DNA of 64,000 bases, from assembly GCF_037969765.1 (NCBI RefSeq), contig NZ_CP150207.1, positions 1,908,001 to 1,972,000 of the forward strand. The letters are read 5' to 3'. The DNA is from Paenibacillus sp. FSL W8-0186. Its GTDB lineage: Bacteria; Bacillota; Bacilli; Paenibacillales; Paenibacillaceae. A program made the translations under genes and the position numbers. Positions 35,009 through 44,766 of the stretch are shown piece after piece. Positions within the stretch are counted from its first letter, which is position 1. Every line of letters begins with the position of its first letter. The notes beneath the pieces are model-generated. The model was not told the DNA's origin and ran no database searches. It saw only the letters and a list, made by a program, of their open reading frames with translations.

Positions 35009-35130
35009 TATAAAATGCTTCAGATCTTGACGATATGACAAACTTCCTATACAAAATGGGAAAACTGTAGTAAATTTAGATGTTGGAAAAGACGATATAG
35101 AGAGAACAAAACAAAACGGAGGAAACCCAA

Positions 35131-36552
35131 ATGCGCAAAACAAAAATCGTATGTACTATCGGTCCTTCAAGCGAATCGTTAGAGAACACCAAGAAATTGA
35201 TCATGGCCGGAATGAATGTCGCTCGCCTGAACTTCTCCCATGGAGATTTTGAGGAGCATGGCAATCGGATTAAAGTGATTCGCCAAGCGAGCGAAGAGCT
35301 GGGGAAATCAGTCGCCATACTGCTAGATACGAAAGGTCCGGAAATCCGCACCGGCAAACTGAAGGAAGAACCGATTGAGCTTGTTCAGGATGAGTTCATT
35401 ACCTTGACGACAGAGGAGATCCTCGGTGACAAGGACCGCATCTCGATCACTTATCAAAATCTTCCGCATGACGTGGAAGTTGGTTCGACCATTCTAATCG
35501 ATGACGGATTGATTGGCCTAACCGTAGTTGATATCCAAGGTACGGAAATCAAGTGCCGCGTAATCAACGGCGGTCCGATCAAGAGCAAGAAAGGCGTTAA
35601 CGTTCCTGGAGTTGACATTTCCCTTCCGGGCATCACAGAGAAAGACGCTAACGATATTCTATTCGGGATTGAACAGGGCATCGATTTCATTGCCGCATCC
35701 TTCGTACGTAAAGCTAGCGACGTTCTTGAGATCCGTCAATTGCTTGAGCGTCACAATGCATCCCACATTCAAATCATCTCCAAAATTGAGAACCAGCAAG
35801 GGATCGACAATTTGGATGAAATTTTGGAGGTTTCGGACGGCTTGATGGTTGCCCGCGGAGACCTTGGGGTTGAAATTCCAGCGGAGGACGTACCTCTTGC
35901 TCAGAAGAAAATGATCGAGAAATGTAACCGGGTAGGCAAGCCGGTTATTACAGCCACGCAAATGCTGGATTCCATGCAGCGCAACCCAAGACCGACACGC
36001 GCGGAAGCTAGTGACGTTGCGAATGCTATTTTCGACGGTACCGATGCAATCATGCTGTCTGGCGAGACTGCGGCAGGTAAATACCCGGTTGAGTCTGTCT
36101 TGACGATGTCCCGCATCGCGGAGAAAGCGGAATCTGCGCTGGAGTATCGCGAAATTTTCATTAAACAGAGCAATGCGCAGCAAACCACGGTTACAGAAGC
36201 GATCAGCCAGGCTGTTGCCAACTCTGCGCTTGAGTTGAACGCCAAGGCGATCATCACTTCGACGGAAACCGGTTATACGGCCCGTATGGTGTCCAAATAT
36301 CGTCCGAAAGCTCCGATCATCGCGGTGACGACACAGGACAACACCATGCGCCGTCTCGCTTTGAACTGGGGAGTGACGCCTGTTAAAGGCGACGTGGCTT
36401 CTTCCACGGATGAGATGTTCGATAATGCAATGAAGGGCGGACTGGACAGCGGAGTAGTCAAAGAAGGCGATCTTGTCGTAATTACGGCAGGAGTACCGCT
36501 AGGACGTTCCGGTTCCACGAACCTGGTTAAAATCGGCCAAGTTCGCAAATAG
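35131..36552 (+). CDS. pyk: Pyruvate kinase
   Basis: 473 aa, ATG after GGAGGAAA. TIM-barrel core with [23 protein letters not shown], the active-site [11 protein letters not shown] and [23 protein letters not shown], then a C-terminal regulatory domain. It lacks the extra C-terminal PEP-utilisation-like domain found in the 585-residue B. subtilis enzyme. No pfkA precedes it, unlike in B. subtilis. Last step of glycolysis, PEP plus ADP to pyruvate plus ATP. Confidence 0.95.
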   Translation: MRKTKIVCTIGPSSESLENTKKLIMAGMNVARLNFSHGDFEEHGNRIKVIRQASEELGKSVAILLDTKGPEIRTGKLKEEPIELVQDEFITLTTEEILGDKDRISITYQNLPHDVEVGSTILIDDGLIGLTVVDIQGTEIKCRVINGGPIKSKKGVNVPGVDISLPGITEKDANDILFGIEQGIDFIAASFVRKASDVLEIRQLLERHNASHIQIISKIENQQGIDNLDEILEVSDGLMVARGDLGVEIPAEDVPLAQKKMIEKCNRVGKPVITATQMLDSMQRNPRPTRAEASDVANAIFDGTDAIMLSGETAAGKYPVESVLTMSRIAEKAESALEYREIFIKQSNAQQTTVTEAISQAVANSALELNAKAIITSTETGYTARMVSKYRPKAPIIAVTTQDNTMRRLALNWGVTPVKGDVASSTDEMFDNAMKGGLDSGVVKEGDLVVITAGVPLGRSGSTNLVKIGQVRK

Positions 36553-36589
36553 TTTGCGATAGCTTATATACGATTAAGGATAAATGGAC

Positions 36590-36635
36590 AAAGGCAATGG
36601 GCATCCGGAGTTACACCGGATACCATTGCTTTTTG
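36590..36635 (+). terminator. Terminator after pyk
   Basis: GCAATGG-TATCCGG-type stem with an inner TCCGG / CCGGA fold (GCAATGG / CCATTGC) and a TTTTTG tail. Confidence 0.78.
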
Positions 36636-36663
36636 TTTCCTGACCAGAAGGAGGAGAAGGCAT

Positions 36664-37083
36664 ATGTATGTCAGCGAGCAGGTGATTGTTCCGAAATATT
36701 TTGAATTCGATATGATGGGCATTATTTATCACGCCCATTATTTGGGATGGTTTGAGCTTGGGCGAACCAAGCTGTGCGAGGATCTGGGATTCAAATATAT
36801 CGATATGGAGCGGGCAGGCTATATTTCTCCGGTTCACGAGATGAATGTGAAATATCATAAGGGCATTACGTATGGAGATGAGGTCATCCTTCAGACCCGG
36901 ATTTTGGATAACGGGGGCGTCAAGACGGTTTACGGCTACGAGCTCTTCAACGGGGAAGGGACGTTGTGCGTTGAAGGAAAGTCTTCGCATTATGTCGTGA
37001 GACGTGAGGATTTCAAGCCGGTAGCCTTTAAAAAGGTATTTCCAGAATGGTATGCGGCATTTGACCGGGCAAGCAAACTTTGA
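36664..37083 (+). CDS. YbgC/FadM-type acyl-CoA thioesterase
   Basis: 139 aa, ATG after AAGGAGGAG. Hot-dog fold with the 4-hydroxybenzoyl-CoA thioesterase signature FDMMGIIYHAHYLGWFELGR (catalytic Asp at residue 16, His in YHAHY), then YGDEVILQTRILDNG. Likely hydrolyses short- or medium-chain acyl-CoA in the cytoplasm; the specific substrate is unknown. Lies between pyk and fxsA. Confidence 0.83.
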   Translation: MYVSEQVIVPKYFEFDMMGIIYHAHYLGWFELGRTKLCEDLGFKYIDMERAGYISPVHEMNVKYHKGITYGDEVILQTRILDNGGVKTVYGYELFNGEGTLCVEGKSSHYVVRREDFKPVAFKKVFPEWYAAFDRASKL

Positions 37084-37163
37084 AAAAGCGGGCATGAAGC
37101 GGTAAAATACTCTTATTGACTATTCTCATCCCACCGGATGTTTTATTGTAAAGGAGTTTTTAC

Positions 37164-37556
37164 ATGCGCAAATGGATCGCTGTCATTATTGCTCTGGCGT
37201 TTGTCGCTGAGTTTTGGGCTTACGTCGAAGTGGGTGAGCGGCTCGGAGTTGGCAAAACGATATTTCTTACCCTAGCTACCTCGATCATCGGGGGATTGAT
37301 GATGCAGTTCGAAGGACGTAAGGTCATGGCTGACGCAAAGGCGCAAATGACCGGAGGACAGGTTCCCGGCCGAATGATGCTGGATGGCATTTGCGTGTTC
37401 GCCGGAGGCATCATGCTGCTTGCCCCGGGCTTTATTACGGATCTCATCGGTTTTACCATGGTATTTCCGTTGACCAGACCGCTTTATCGCCTGCTGCTCA
37501 TGAAATGGATCGGAAAGAAGATCAAGGAAGGAAAAATTACATTTTTTCGCCGTTAA
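37164..37556 (+). CDS. fxsA: FxsA-family membrane protein
   Basis: 130 aa, ATG after AAGGAG. Four hydrophobic segments with the conserved EVGERLGVGKTIFLTLATSIIGG and LAPGFITDLIGFTMVFPLTRPLYR, the FxsA pattern. FxsA overexpression relieves phage F exclusion in E. coli; its normal role is unknown. The same neighbourhood (pyk, fxsA, ytvI, citZ) is kept in Bacillus. Confidence 0.88.
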   Translation: MRKWIAVIIALAFVAEFWAYVEVGERLGVGKTIFLTLATSIIGGLMMQFEGRKVMADAKAQMTGGQVPGRMMLDGICVFAGGIMLLAPGFITDLIGFTMVFPLTRPLYRLLLMKWIGKKIKEGKITFFRR

Positions 37557-37565
37557 ACCGTACGC

Positions 37566-37595
37566 AGCCGGACTCCCGAGAGTCCGGCTCTTTCT
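37566..37595 (+). terminator. Terminator after fxsA
   Basis: AGCCGGACT / AGTCCGGCT perfect 9-bp stem, 6-base loop, tail CTTTCTG. Confidence 0.75.
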
Positions 37596-37618
37596 GTTAA
37601 TGAGGAGATATTTAAATT

Positions 37619-38737
37619 TTAGCGGAGCCGCCCGCTGACGATATAATTTCGGAGGTCACGAACCACTCCTGCACGAATGATTGCTCCGATGATGACCAGA
37701 GATACAGGGCCGATAATCAAGCCAAGCACGCCGAATAATTTCAATCCGGCAAACGTGGCGATTAATACGGGCAATGGTTCAAGCCCTACGCTAGTGGCTA
37801 GCACCTTGGGCTCGATAAGCTGGCGCGAGACGAGAAGCAGGCCGTACAGAATTGACAATCCAATGCCAAGCGACAGGTCGCCGCTTACGTAAGCATAAAC
37901 GAGCCAGGGGATCATGATTGTCCCGACGCCAAGATAGGGCAGAAGGTCTACGAAACCGATTAAAAGGGCGTAGGTAAAGGCCGACTCGACCCCTAGAATC
38001 AATAGTCCGATCAATACGATTACAGCTGTAATTGAAATCATAATAAACTGAGTCTGCAGGTAACCGAATAAGGCTTTTTGCAGGTCGTTCCAAATCTCCC
38101 GGGCTGTTTGCTGAAAAGGCTCCGGGATGAAACGGGTGAGCAGCTGCAAATTTTGATTCCAGTTTTTGCTCATAAAGAACGCGGCAAGCAAAATAACGAG
38201 CACGATAATGCCAAGGCTGGGAAGGGAGGTCAGTAAATTGACGACACCGTTTAATAGGCTTGCTACCGCACGGGAAATGGCGCTGCTGATGTTCACGGCT
38301 GTGGAATCAAAGTTCTTATGCAGGGTGTTGGAATAACCGGGATGGCTTGCGATAAAGCGGTTGATCTCGTTAAGAATGTTTTGAAGCTTTTCGTTCTGGC
38401 TCCACTCCAAGAAGGCGTTTTTCCATTTCTCGATGCTTAGGTCCAGAGACTCTGTAACATGGATTAATTCTTTGACGAGCCGGGTTACTGCGGCAGAGAA
38501 GACGATGATTGCGCTCCCGAAATAGACCAGCAGCGCCAGGATGACGGATAACCAGCGAGGAAGGCGGAAATGCCGATCAAGCCATGAAACAAATGGATTC
38601 ATCATATAGGCAACAAACCAGGCGATCAGGAAGGGGTACAGCAGAGGAATCAGCCAGTAAGCAAGCAGCAGCAGGGCCACAAGCAATGAGCACACCCAGG
38701 CGCCCCGCAGCACGCGTTTGACAAATACGTTGTTCAC
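37619..38737 (-). CDS. ytvI: YtvI-like sporulation membrane protein (AI-2E transporter family)
   Basis: 372 aa, GTG start after AAGGAGGAG. Eight or so hydrophobic helices; N-terminal YPFLIAWFVAYMMNPFVSWLDR and C-terminal AGLKLFGVLGLIIGPV match the AI-2E/PerM family. YtvI of B. subtilis is expressed during sporulation; its substrate is unknown. A perfect cre sequence lies 100-113 bases upstream of its start. Confidence 0.86.
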   Translation of the reverse strand: MNNVFVKRVLRGAWVCSLLVALLLLAYWLIPLLYPFLIAWFVAYMMNPFVSWLDRHFRLPRWLSVILALLVYFGSAIIVFSAAVTRLVKELIHVTESLDLSIEKWKNAFLEWSQNEKLQNILNEINRFIASHPGYSNTLHKNFDSTAVNISSAISRAVASLLNGVVNLLTSLPSLGIIVLVILLAAFFMSKNWNQNLQLLTRFIPEPFQQTAREIWNDLQKALFGYLQTQFIMISITAVIVLIGLLILGVESAFTYALLIGFVDLLPYLGVGTIMIPWLVYAYVSGDLSLGIGLSILYGLLLVSRQLIEPKVLATSVGLEPLPVLIATFAGLKLFGVLGLIIGPVSLVIIGAIIRAGVVRDLRNYIVSGRLR

Positions 38738-38835
38738 ACGTTCTCCTCCTTCCTAAGATAAATCTATTAATGCGTATGGACGAGTATGAGTATGTCTGTA
38801 AAATTTCACTCCTTGTGATCAATGTCATTGCAATC

Positions 38836-38849
38836 TGTAATCGTTTACA
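38836..38849. promoter_or_regulatory. Perfect cre (CcpA) site
   Basis: TGTAATCGTTTACA fits the Bacillus cre consensus TGWAANCGNTNWCA at every position. It lies in the ytvI-citZ gap, 224 bases before citZ and 99 bases before ytvI, so either could be the target. Confidence 0.7.
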
Positions 38850-39015
38850 AAAAAACTTTTATCACTGTAATAAAACATTTTGATAAACGTGTTTCTCTCA
38901 GATTGTTCCCTTGCTTCCGTAAATCCAGTATGATGATTTAGGAGGCATTTTAGAGTAGTGCTGTATCATAAATGGCGTCCTCCGGCCATATTTTGAAAAT
39001 TTTAATCTTTTAAAA

Positions 39016-39029
39016 TGTAAATGTTTTCA
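39016..39029. promoter_or_regulatory. Near-perfect cre site in the citZ leader
   Basis: TGTAAATGTTTTCA matches TGWAANCGNTNWCA except one position (T for the core C). It is 44 bases before the citZ start, a position suited to carbon-catabolite repression of the TCA branch, as known for citZ in B. subtilis. Confidence 0.65.
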
Positions 39030-39072
39030 TCCGCTAGTTTTATCATAATTCGTTACAAAGGAGAGATACACT

Positions 39073-40185
39073 ATGACAGCTACTAAAGGCCTCGAAGGTA
39101 TTGTCGCAGCTACATCCTCGATTAGCTCCATTCATGACGGCGTCCTCGCTTACCGCGGGATCAATATCGACGAACTGGCAGAACGTGCAAGTTACGAAGA
39201 GACCGCTTATTTACTTTGGTACGGCAAATTGCCTACGAAATCCCAATTGTTGACCCTGCAGCAGCAGCTCAGCGAATACGCAGCAGTACCTCAAGCGGTA
39301 CTGGAGCAAATGAAGCTTTATCCAAAGGATGCCAATACAATGGCCGTGCTGCGGACCGGCGTGTCGGCTCTTGCTTTGTATGATGAGAATGCAAATGATA
39401 TCTCCCGGGAGAGCAATCAGCTGAAGGCGATCAAGCTGCAAGCCCAGCTGCCGACGCTGATCGCCGCTTATGCGCGCATCCGCGACGGCAAGGAGCCGAT
39501 TGCGCCATTAAAGGATGTATCTCTTGCTTACAATTTCCTTTATATGCTGTCCGGCGAGAAACCGGATGAGGTTGCGGTTCGCGCCTTGGACCAGGCTCTT
39601 GTCCTGCATGCCGATCATGAGCTGAATGCTTCGACGTTCTCGGCACGCGTAACCATTGCTACGCTGTCTGATATTTATTCCGGGATTACCTCGGCTATTG
39701 GGACGTTGAAAGGGCCTTTGCATGGAGGCGCTAACGAAGCCGTAATGAACATGCTTAGCGAAATCGGAACGCTGGATAAGGCGGAAGGATATATTCAGAA
39801 TAAGCTGAACAACCGGGAGAAAATTATGGGCTTCGGCCACCGCGTTTATAAAAACGGGGATCCGCGCGCCAAGCATCTGCAGAAGATGTCCCGCGAGCTT
39901 AGCGTTCTGAAGGGCGATTCTACGCTGTATGATATTTCCGTGAAGGTCGAAGAGCTTGTTACCGGACAAAAGGGATTGAAGCCGAACGTAGACTTCTATT
40001 CGGCGTCCGTATACACGCTGCTTGGCATCCCTAGCGACCTCTTTACGCCGATCTTTGCAATCAGCCGCCTCTCGGGCTGGACGGCTCATATTTTGGAGCA
40101 GCTCGATGACAATCGGATCATTCGTCCGCGCGCTGATTATGTTGGCCCGACGAATCAACGTTATATTCCGATCGATATGAGGTAA
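39073..40185 (+). CDS. citZ: Citrate synthase
   Basis: 370 aa, ATG after AAAGGAGAG. Signature GFGHRVYKNGDPRAKHL (catalytic His), the earlier LHADHELNASTF and LHGGANEAVMNML histidines, and the final Asp in VDFYSASVYTLLGIP are all present. Condenses oxaloacetate and acetyl-CoA. First of the citZ-icd-mdh set; two cre sites upstream suggest CcpA control. Confidence 0.95.
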   Translation: MTATKGLEGIVAATSSISSIHDGVLAYRGINIDELAERASYEETAYLLWYGKLPTKSQLLTLQQQLSEYAAVPQAVLEQMKLYPKDANTMAVLRTGVSALALYDENANDISRESNQLKAIKLQAQLPTLIAAYARIRDGKEPIAPLKDVSLAYNFLYMLSGEKPDEVAVRALDQALVLHADHELNASTFSARVTIATLSDIYSGITSAIGTLKGPLHGGANEAVMNMLSEIGTLDKAEGYIQNKLNNREKIMGFGHRVYKNGDPRAKHLQKMSRELSVLKGDSTLYDISVKVEELVTGQKGLKPNVDFYSASVYTLLGIPSDLFTPIFAISRLSGWTAHILEQLDDNRIIRPRADYVGPTNQRYIPIDMR

Positions 40186-40271
40186 ATTGAATGAAGCATC
40201 CGGTCTTCAATCTATGATAGAATGGAGACCGGACAAGTATTACTAATTCACTTGAGGAGGAAACCATCAAC

Positions 40272-41567
40272 ATGTTGAAATTAGAAAAGTTTGCTCTGCC
40301 TACAGAAGGGCAAAAAATTGAAATTCAGGACGGCAAACTGCAGGTTCCTAACAATCCGATCATTCCGTTCATCGAGGGCGACGGCACAGGCCGCGATATC
40401 TGGAGAGCTTCCAAGCGTGTGCTGGACTCCGCAGTTGAGAAAGCATACGGCGGCGAGAAGAAAATTGCCTGGTATGAAGTTTTTGCTGGCGAGAAAGCCT
40501 ACAATACATACGGAGAGTGGCTGCCAGCCGATACGCTGACGGCGATCCGCGAGTATATTGTAGCCATCAAAGGCCCGCTTACGACGCCAATCGGCGGCGG
40601 AATCCGTTCCCTGAACGTAGCATTGCGCCAGGAGCTTGACTTGTATGTATGTCTGCGTCCTGTACGTTACTTCGACGGTGTGCCGTCTCCGGTCAAGCAT
40701 CCTGAACTGGTAGATATGGTTATCTTCCGTGAGAACACAGAAGACATCTACGCGGGCATCGAATATAAAGAAGGTTCTGAAGAAGTGAAGAAGGTGCTTG
40801 CGTTCCTGCAAAAGGAAATGGGCGTTAACAAAATCCGCTTCCCGGAAACGTCCGGTATCGGGATCAAGCCGGTATCGGCTGAAGGCTCCAAGCGCCTCGT
40901 TCGCGCTGCGGTTGAATATGCGATCAAGCATGGCCGCAAGAGCGTAACCCTAGTTCATAAAGGCAACATCATGAAATTTACGGAAGGCGCCTTCAAGAAC
41001 TGGGGCTATGAAGTAGCGGAAGAGGAATTCGGCGATAAGGTGTTCACTTGGGCTCAATATGACCGGATTAAAGAAGAGTCCGGCACGGAAGCTGCCAACA
41101 AGGCGCAGAAGGATGCTCAGGACAGCGGCAAGATCATTATCAAGGACGCCATCGCGGACATCGCTTTGCAGCAGGTCTTGACTCGTCCGACAGATTTCGA
41201 CGTCATTGCGACGCTGAACCTGAACGGCGACTATCTGTCCGATGCCCTCGCAGCTCAAGTAGGCGGCATTGGTATTGCGCCAGGCGCGAACATCAACTAT
41301 GTGACAGGACACGCGATTTTTGAAGCTACCCATGGTACGGCTCCAAAATATGCGGATCTGGACGTGGTTAACCCTGGTTCTGTTATCTTGTCTGGCGTCA
41401 TGCTCCTCGAGCATTTGGGCTGGCAGGAAGCAGCTGACCTCATCTACAAAGGGCTTGAAGCATCGATTAATAATAAGACCGTTACCTATGATTTTGCACG
41501 TTTGATGGAAGGCGCAACAGAAGTGAAATGCTCTGAGTTTGCAGATCAAGTCATCAAAAACATGTAA
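40272..41567 (+). CDS. icd: NADP-dependent isocitrate dehydrogenase
   Basis: 431 aa, ATG after GAGGAGG. Motifs: [21 protein letters not shown], the substrate Ser/Arg region [11 protein letters not shown], the catalytic [10 protein letters not shown] and the metal-binding aspartates in [16 protein letters not shown]. Length matches B. subtilis Icd (423 aa). Oxidative decarboxylation of isocitrate to 2-oxoglutarate. 86 bases after citZ. Confidence 0.95.
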   Translation: MLKLEKFALPTEGQKIEIQDGKLQVPNNPIIPFIEGDGTGRDIWRASKRVLDSAVEKAYGGEKKIAWYEVFAGEKAYNTYGEWLPADTLTAIREYIVAIKGPLTTPIGGGIRSLNVALRQELDLYVCLRPVRYFDGVPSPVKHPELVDMVIFRENTEDIYAGIEYKEGSEEVKKVLAFLQKEMGVNKIRFPETSGIGIKPVSAEGSKRLVRAAVEYAIKHGRKSVTLVHKGNIMKFTEGAFKNWGYEVAEEEFGDKVFTWAQYDRIKEESGTEAANKAQKDAQDSGKIIIKDAIADIALQQVLTRPTDFDVIATLNLNGDYLSDALAAQVGGIGIAPGANINYVTGHAIFEATHGTAPKYADLDVVNPGSVILSGVMLLEHLGWQEAADLIYKGLEASINNKTVTYDFARLMEGATEVKCSEFADQVIKNM

Positions 41568-41587
41568 TGTAGGAGGTCTTGACTATC

Positions 41588-42529
41588 GTGGCCATTCATC
41601 GTAAGAAAATCACAGTCGTCGGCGCCGGATTTACCGGCGCAACGACTGCGCTGATGCTGGCACAGAAAGAACTCGGCGATATCGTTCTGCTGGATATTCC
41701 TCAATTGGAGAATCCAACAAAGGGGAAGGCGCTCGATATGCTGGAAGCAAGCCCGGTGCAGGGCTTCGACAGCAGCATCACAGGCACTTCTTCCTATGAG
41801 GATGCCGCGAATTCCGACATCGTGATCATTACGGCGGGAATCGCCCGCAAGCCGGGAATGAGCAGGGATGACCTTGTAAGCACAAATGCAGGTATCGTTC
41901 GCACGGTGTGCGAGAACGTGAAGAAGTATTGCCCGGACTCGACTGTCATCATTTTGAGCAACCCGGTCGATGCTATGACTTATGCCGCTTATCAAGCACT
42001 AGGATTCCCTAAGAACCGCGTCATCGGCCAATCCGGCGTACTTGACACGGCCCGCTATTGCACGTTTATCGCGCAGGAGCTTAACGTATCCGTCGAGGAT
42101 GTCCGCGGCTTCGTGCTTGGCGGCCATGGCGACGACATGGTGCCGCTTGTGCGGTATTCCAGTGTTGGAGGCATTCCAATCGATACGCTGCTTTCCAAAG
42201 AGCGCATCGAGGCGATTGTTCAGCGGACCCGCGTAGGCGGCGGGGAAATCGTTAACCTGCTCGGCAGCGGCAGTGCTTATTATGCACCCGCAGCTTCGCT
42301 TGTCCAAATGACGGAAGCGATCCTGAAGGACAAGAAACGTGTCCTTCCGGTTATCGCTTTGCTGGAAGGCGAATATGGCTACGATCAATTGTTCATGGGC
42401 GTCCCCGTCATCCTAGGCGGCAATGGCATCGAGAGAATTTTCGAGCTGGAGCTGACGGCCGATGAGAAGGCTGCGCTGGATAAATCCGCAGACTCGGTAC
42501 GCAATGTCATCAAGATCGTTCAAGGCTGA
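41588..42529 (+). CDS. mdh: Malate dehydrogenase
   Basis: 313 aa from the GTG at 41588, 10 bases after AGGAGGT; a TTG at 41579 would be only a few bases from the site. Rossmann motif [15 protein letters not shown]-binding [15 protein letters not shown], catalytic [14 protein letters not shown] (His), and [13 protein letters not shown] with the substrate-binding Arg residues, which mark the lactate-dehydrogenase-like malate dehydrogenase of Bacillus. Oxidises malate to oxaloacetate. Confidence 0.94.
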   Translation: MAIHRKKITVVGAGFTGATTALMLAQKELGDIVLLDIPQLENPTKGKALDMLEASPVQGFDSSITGTSSYEDAANSDIVIITAGIARKPGMSRDDLVSTNAGIVRTVCENVKKYCPDSTVIILSNPVDAMTYAAYQALGFPKNRVIGQSGVLDTARYCTFIAQELNVSVEDVRGFVLGGHGDDMVPLVRYSSVGGIPIDTLLSKERIEAIVQRTRVGGGEIVNLLGSGSAYYAPAASLVQMTEAILKDKKRVLPVIALLEGEYGYDQLFMGVPVILGGNGIERIFELELTADEKAALDKSADSVRNVIKIVQG

Positions 42530-42560
42530 AGTATATTACCCGCTGACGGGTATCAAAAAG

Positions 42561-42591
42561 CAAACCTCTCTTCGGAGCAGGTTTGTTTTTC
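42561..42591 (+). terminator. Terminator after mdh
   Basis: CAAACCT / AGGTTTG outer stem with an inner CTCTTCGGAG tetraloop hairpin and a TTTTT tail. Confidence 0.82.
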
Positions 42592-42699
42592 TGTAAATGA
42601 AGAGAAGGAGACTATAAACGTTGTTCTTCTTTTTATAGACGGCTATAATAGGTTTTATATAGTAATCAATCTAATTGACGAATGGAAGGCGGTTTAAGT

Positions 42700-43125
42700 A
42701 TGTTTCAAGTTATGCTGTTTCTTCACATTATCGGGGCACTGGCGCTAGGCTTTTATTTGGTTTTGCCGTTTGTATTCGGAGCTATCGGCAAGCTTTCGCT
42801 GGCGGCCCAAGAGGGAACCCTCTCGGCGGTTAATTCTTTAAATCGCTTTGCTCAGTTCGGACTTGTGATTCAGTTGTTGACCGGGGGATATTTGGTCGGT
42901 CAAGGCGGCTATTCCGTACCATGGATGATTGTGGTGGTCCTCCTGTTTCTTGCAATCGGCGCGCTTGGCGGAGTTATGGCCAAACCACTGAAGCTGGCGA
43001 TTGGAAGCATTCGCGAAAATAAGAATATTACGGCCCAAGCCGGCAAGCTTCGCACACTAAGCGTACTGCTGTCGGTCAGCGTTATCCTCATTTCCTTCCT
43101 GATGGTATTTTCGACGATTATTTGA
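42700..43125 (+). CDS. Four-helix membrane protein, unknown
   Basis: 141 aa from the ATG at 42700, which follows GGAAGGCGG at usual spacing; an in-frame ATG at 42682 lies inside that site. Four hydrophobic helices (FLHIIGALALGFYLVLPFVFG, FGLVIQLLTGGYLV, WMIVVVLLFLAIGALGGVM and LLSVSVILISFLMVF). A His in the first helix could be a haem or metal ligand, but this is guesswork. The arrangement resembles DUF2269-type proteins; function unknown. Confidence 0.6.
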   Translation: MFQVMLFLHIIGALALGFYLVLPFVFGAIGKLSLAAQEGTLSAVNSLNRFAQFGLVIQLLTGGYLVGQGGYSVPWMIVVVLLFLAIGALGGVMAKPLKLAIGSIRENKNITAQAGKLRTLSVLLSVSVILISFLMVFSTII

Positions 43126-43136
43126 ATGAACTATAA

Positions 43137-43178
43137 AAACCTCCGCTTTCGAATTTCGAAAAGCGGAGGTTTTTTTCA
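43137..43178. terminator. Bidirectional terminator
   Basis: 13-bp perfect stem AAACCTCCGCTTT / AAAGCGGAGGTTT with Ts on one side and As on the other, between two convergent genes. Confidence 0.88.
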
Positions 43179-43210
43179 TGCAGTGGCGAAATAATTAGTA
43201 TTGGGGAATT

Positions 43211-43558
43211 TTAGAGGTTGCTGTCATTTTGCATATCGTCCAAGTGAGTAAAAATCATCTTGATGGTGTCCAAAGCTAACTGTTTCTCCTTCGGCGAGCG
43301 GTGAATCATAATCTGATTGATTTGGTTCAGGAAATGGTCGTCATTGATTTCGATGGAATCGTGAAGCAAGTAGTCGACGGTTACACCTAATTGATTCGCT
43401 AGTTTGACCAGAGTTTCTAACGATAAGCTCCTTTCGCCTCGTTCAATTTGACCTATGTACGCATCGGAAACTTCTATCTTCTCGGCAAGCTTTTCCTGGG
43501 TCAAATGCATCTTATGACGTTCTTGGCGCAGCCTTTTGCCCAATGATCTATAATCCAT
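43211..43558 (-). CDS. XRE-family (SinR-like) DNA-binding regulator
   Basis: 115 aa from the ATG at 43558, 4-5 bases after AGGAGGGG; earlier in-frame starts lack a site. A Cro/CI helix-turn-helix (LGKRLRQERHKMHLTQEKLAEKIEVSDAYIGQIERGERSL, written in parts: helix 2-3 LTQEKLAEKIEVSDAYI) fills residues 5-62 and a short helical C-terminal segment may dimerise. No metal or ligand motif. Target unknown; the following glycosyltransferase-like gene is divergent. Confidence 0.8.
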   Translation of the reverse strand: MDYRSLGKRLRQERHKMHLTQEKLAEKIEVSDAYIGQIERGERSLSLETLVKLANQLGVTVDYLLHDSIEINDDHFLNQINQIMIHRSPKEKQLALDTIKMIFTHLDDMQNDSNL

Positions 43559-43728
43559 AACACCCCTCCTGTAATTAACCATAGTGAGTATGAGAGGTAA
43601 AGATAATATACTATTAGTTTTGTTTGTATTTACTCCAAGCATTAAATGGGTTAATATGTAATCAATGATTAATTTTTTCTATATTTCCATTCAATATTCT
43701 ATTATTGCCATTTATAAGGAGAGAAACC

Positions 43729-44607
43729 ATGTCTGCTCAACCTATTCTTGTATCCGTCATTATTTCGGTGCAGAACGAAGGAATTGATTTACAGACAACA
43801 CTGGAGTCCATGAAGGTATCCCGTGTCGCTCCCCGTTACGAAATTATTATCGTGGACGAGGGTTCCGTGGACGGTTGTTGTGATTTCCTGATGCACTTCA
43901 AATTCGATATGCCGCTTCGCAAATTGAAGGCGCAGCGCGGAATTTCTTCCCGGCAGCTGGGCGCTTCCCACGCTCTGGGGGAATATTTGATTTTTTGCAG
44001 TCCGAGGCTTTATTTCGAGGATGGATGGATGGAGGCTCTGCTGGAGCCGATTCAGCAAGGCAGGGCGGATTGTTCAACGCCTTCGTTTACATCACAGGGT
44101 CGTCCGGTAAATATCCCGCAATGCAGCAGTCCACCGGGGGGATTATGCGCTTCGATTTACAGTTATCCGGCCGTTACAGAGGAAGGCGACATTCCTTGGC
44201 TGTCTTGGGATTGCTTTGCCATAAGACGCCAGACACTAGAGGAATTGGGGGGGCTTGCGGACGGATTCTATACGAAGGAAATTGAGACTGCTGAGTTTTC
44301 CCTGAGGACCTGGTTATCTGGACGGGTATGTTATTACGTTCCTCATATAACCCTGACGATTGTTTTTAGGCATAATTATCCGCCGGATCATCGGCTTGCT
44401 TACTGGGGCAGCGATCTCATTGCCTTTACACGAATCCATTTCGAGAAGGAGACCGTTGCCAAGATACGGGAGCTTGTTATAGCCTGTGATGGGGAGCAGC
44501 CTGGAGCTCCTGACCGGGAAGGACTTGAAGAAGCAAGGGAGAAGTATTTAGGGCTTCGCCAGCATGATCCGCTTTGGTTCGCGAACCGCTTTGACATTAC
44601 GCTGTAA
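43729..44607 (+). CDS. Family 2 glycosyltransferase-like protein
   Basis: 292 aa from the ATG at 43729 after TAAGGAGAG; the frame is open further up without a site. GT-A fold start VSVIISVQNEGIDLQTTL with a DEGSVDG segment in place of the usual DxD region, and ISSRQLGASHALGEYLIFCSP. No membrane helix. Substrate unknown; similar proteins decorate cell wall polymers or spores. Confidence 0.74.
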   Translation: MSAQPILVSVIISVQNEGIDLQTTLESMKVSRVAPRYEIIIVDEGSVDGCCDFLMHFKFDMPLRKLKAQRGISSRQLGASHALGEYLIFCSPRLYFEDGWMEALLEPIQQGRADCSTPSFTSQGRPVNIPQCSSPPGGLCASIYSYPAVTEEGDIPWLSWDCFAIRRQTLEELGGLADGFYTKEIETAEFSLRTWLSGRVCYYVPHITLTIVFRHNYPPDHRLAYWGSDLIAFTRIHFEKETVAKIRELVIACDGEQPGAPDREGLEEAREKYLGLRQHDPLWFANRFDITL

Positions 44608-44766
44608 ATGCAGCCAACTTGTTTAAGCCTTTGCTCGTTGTGGTAATTTCCAATTGACCCGACCTTGAGCTGCACGTATTTGCAGATACCGGCATAAGCC
44701 GTCTGCCAAAGGTTATTCTAACAAGGGAAGGGAATGAAATACACAAGCGAGGAAGGAGAATGCAGC

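Larger units (their letters stand above)
38738..39072. other. 335-base divergent control region between ytvI and citZ
   Basis: No gene. It contains two CcpA-type cre sequences (38836-38849 and 39016-39029), an AT-rich dyad (TTTTAT-N7-ATAAAA at about 38859) and the start signals of both genes. Confidence 0.7.
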
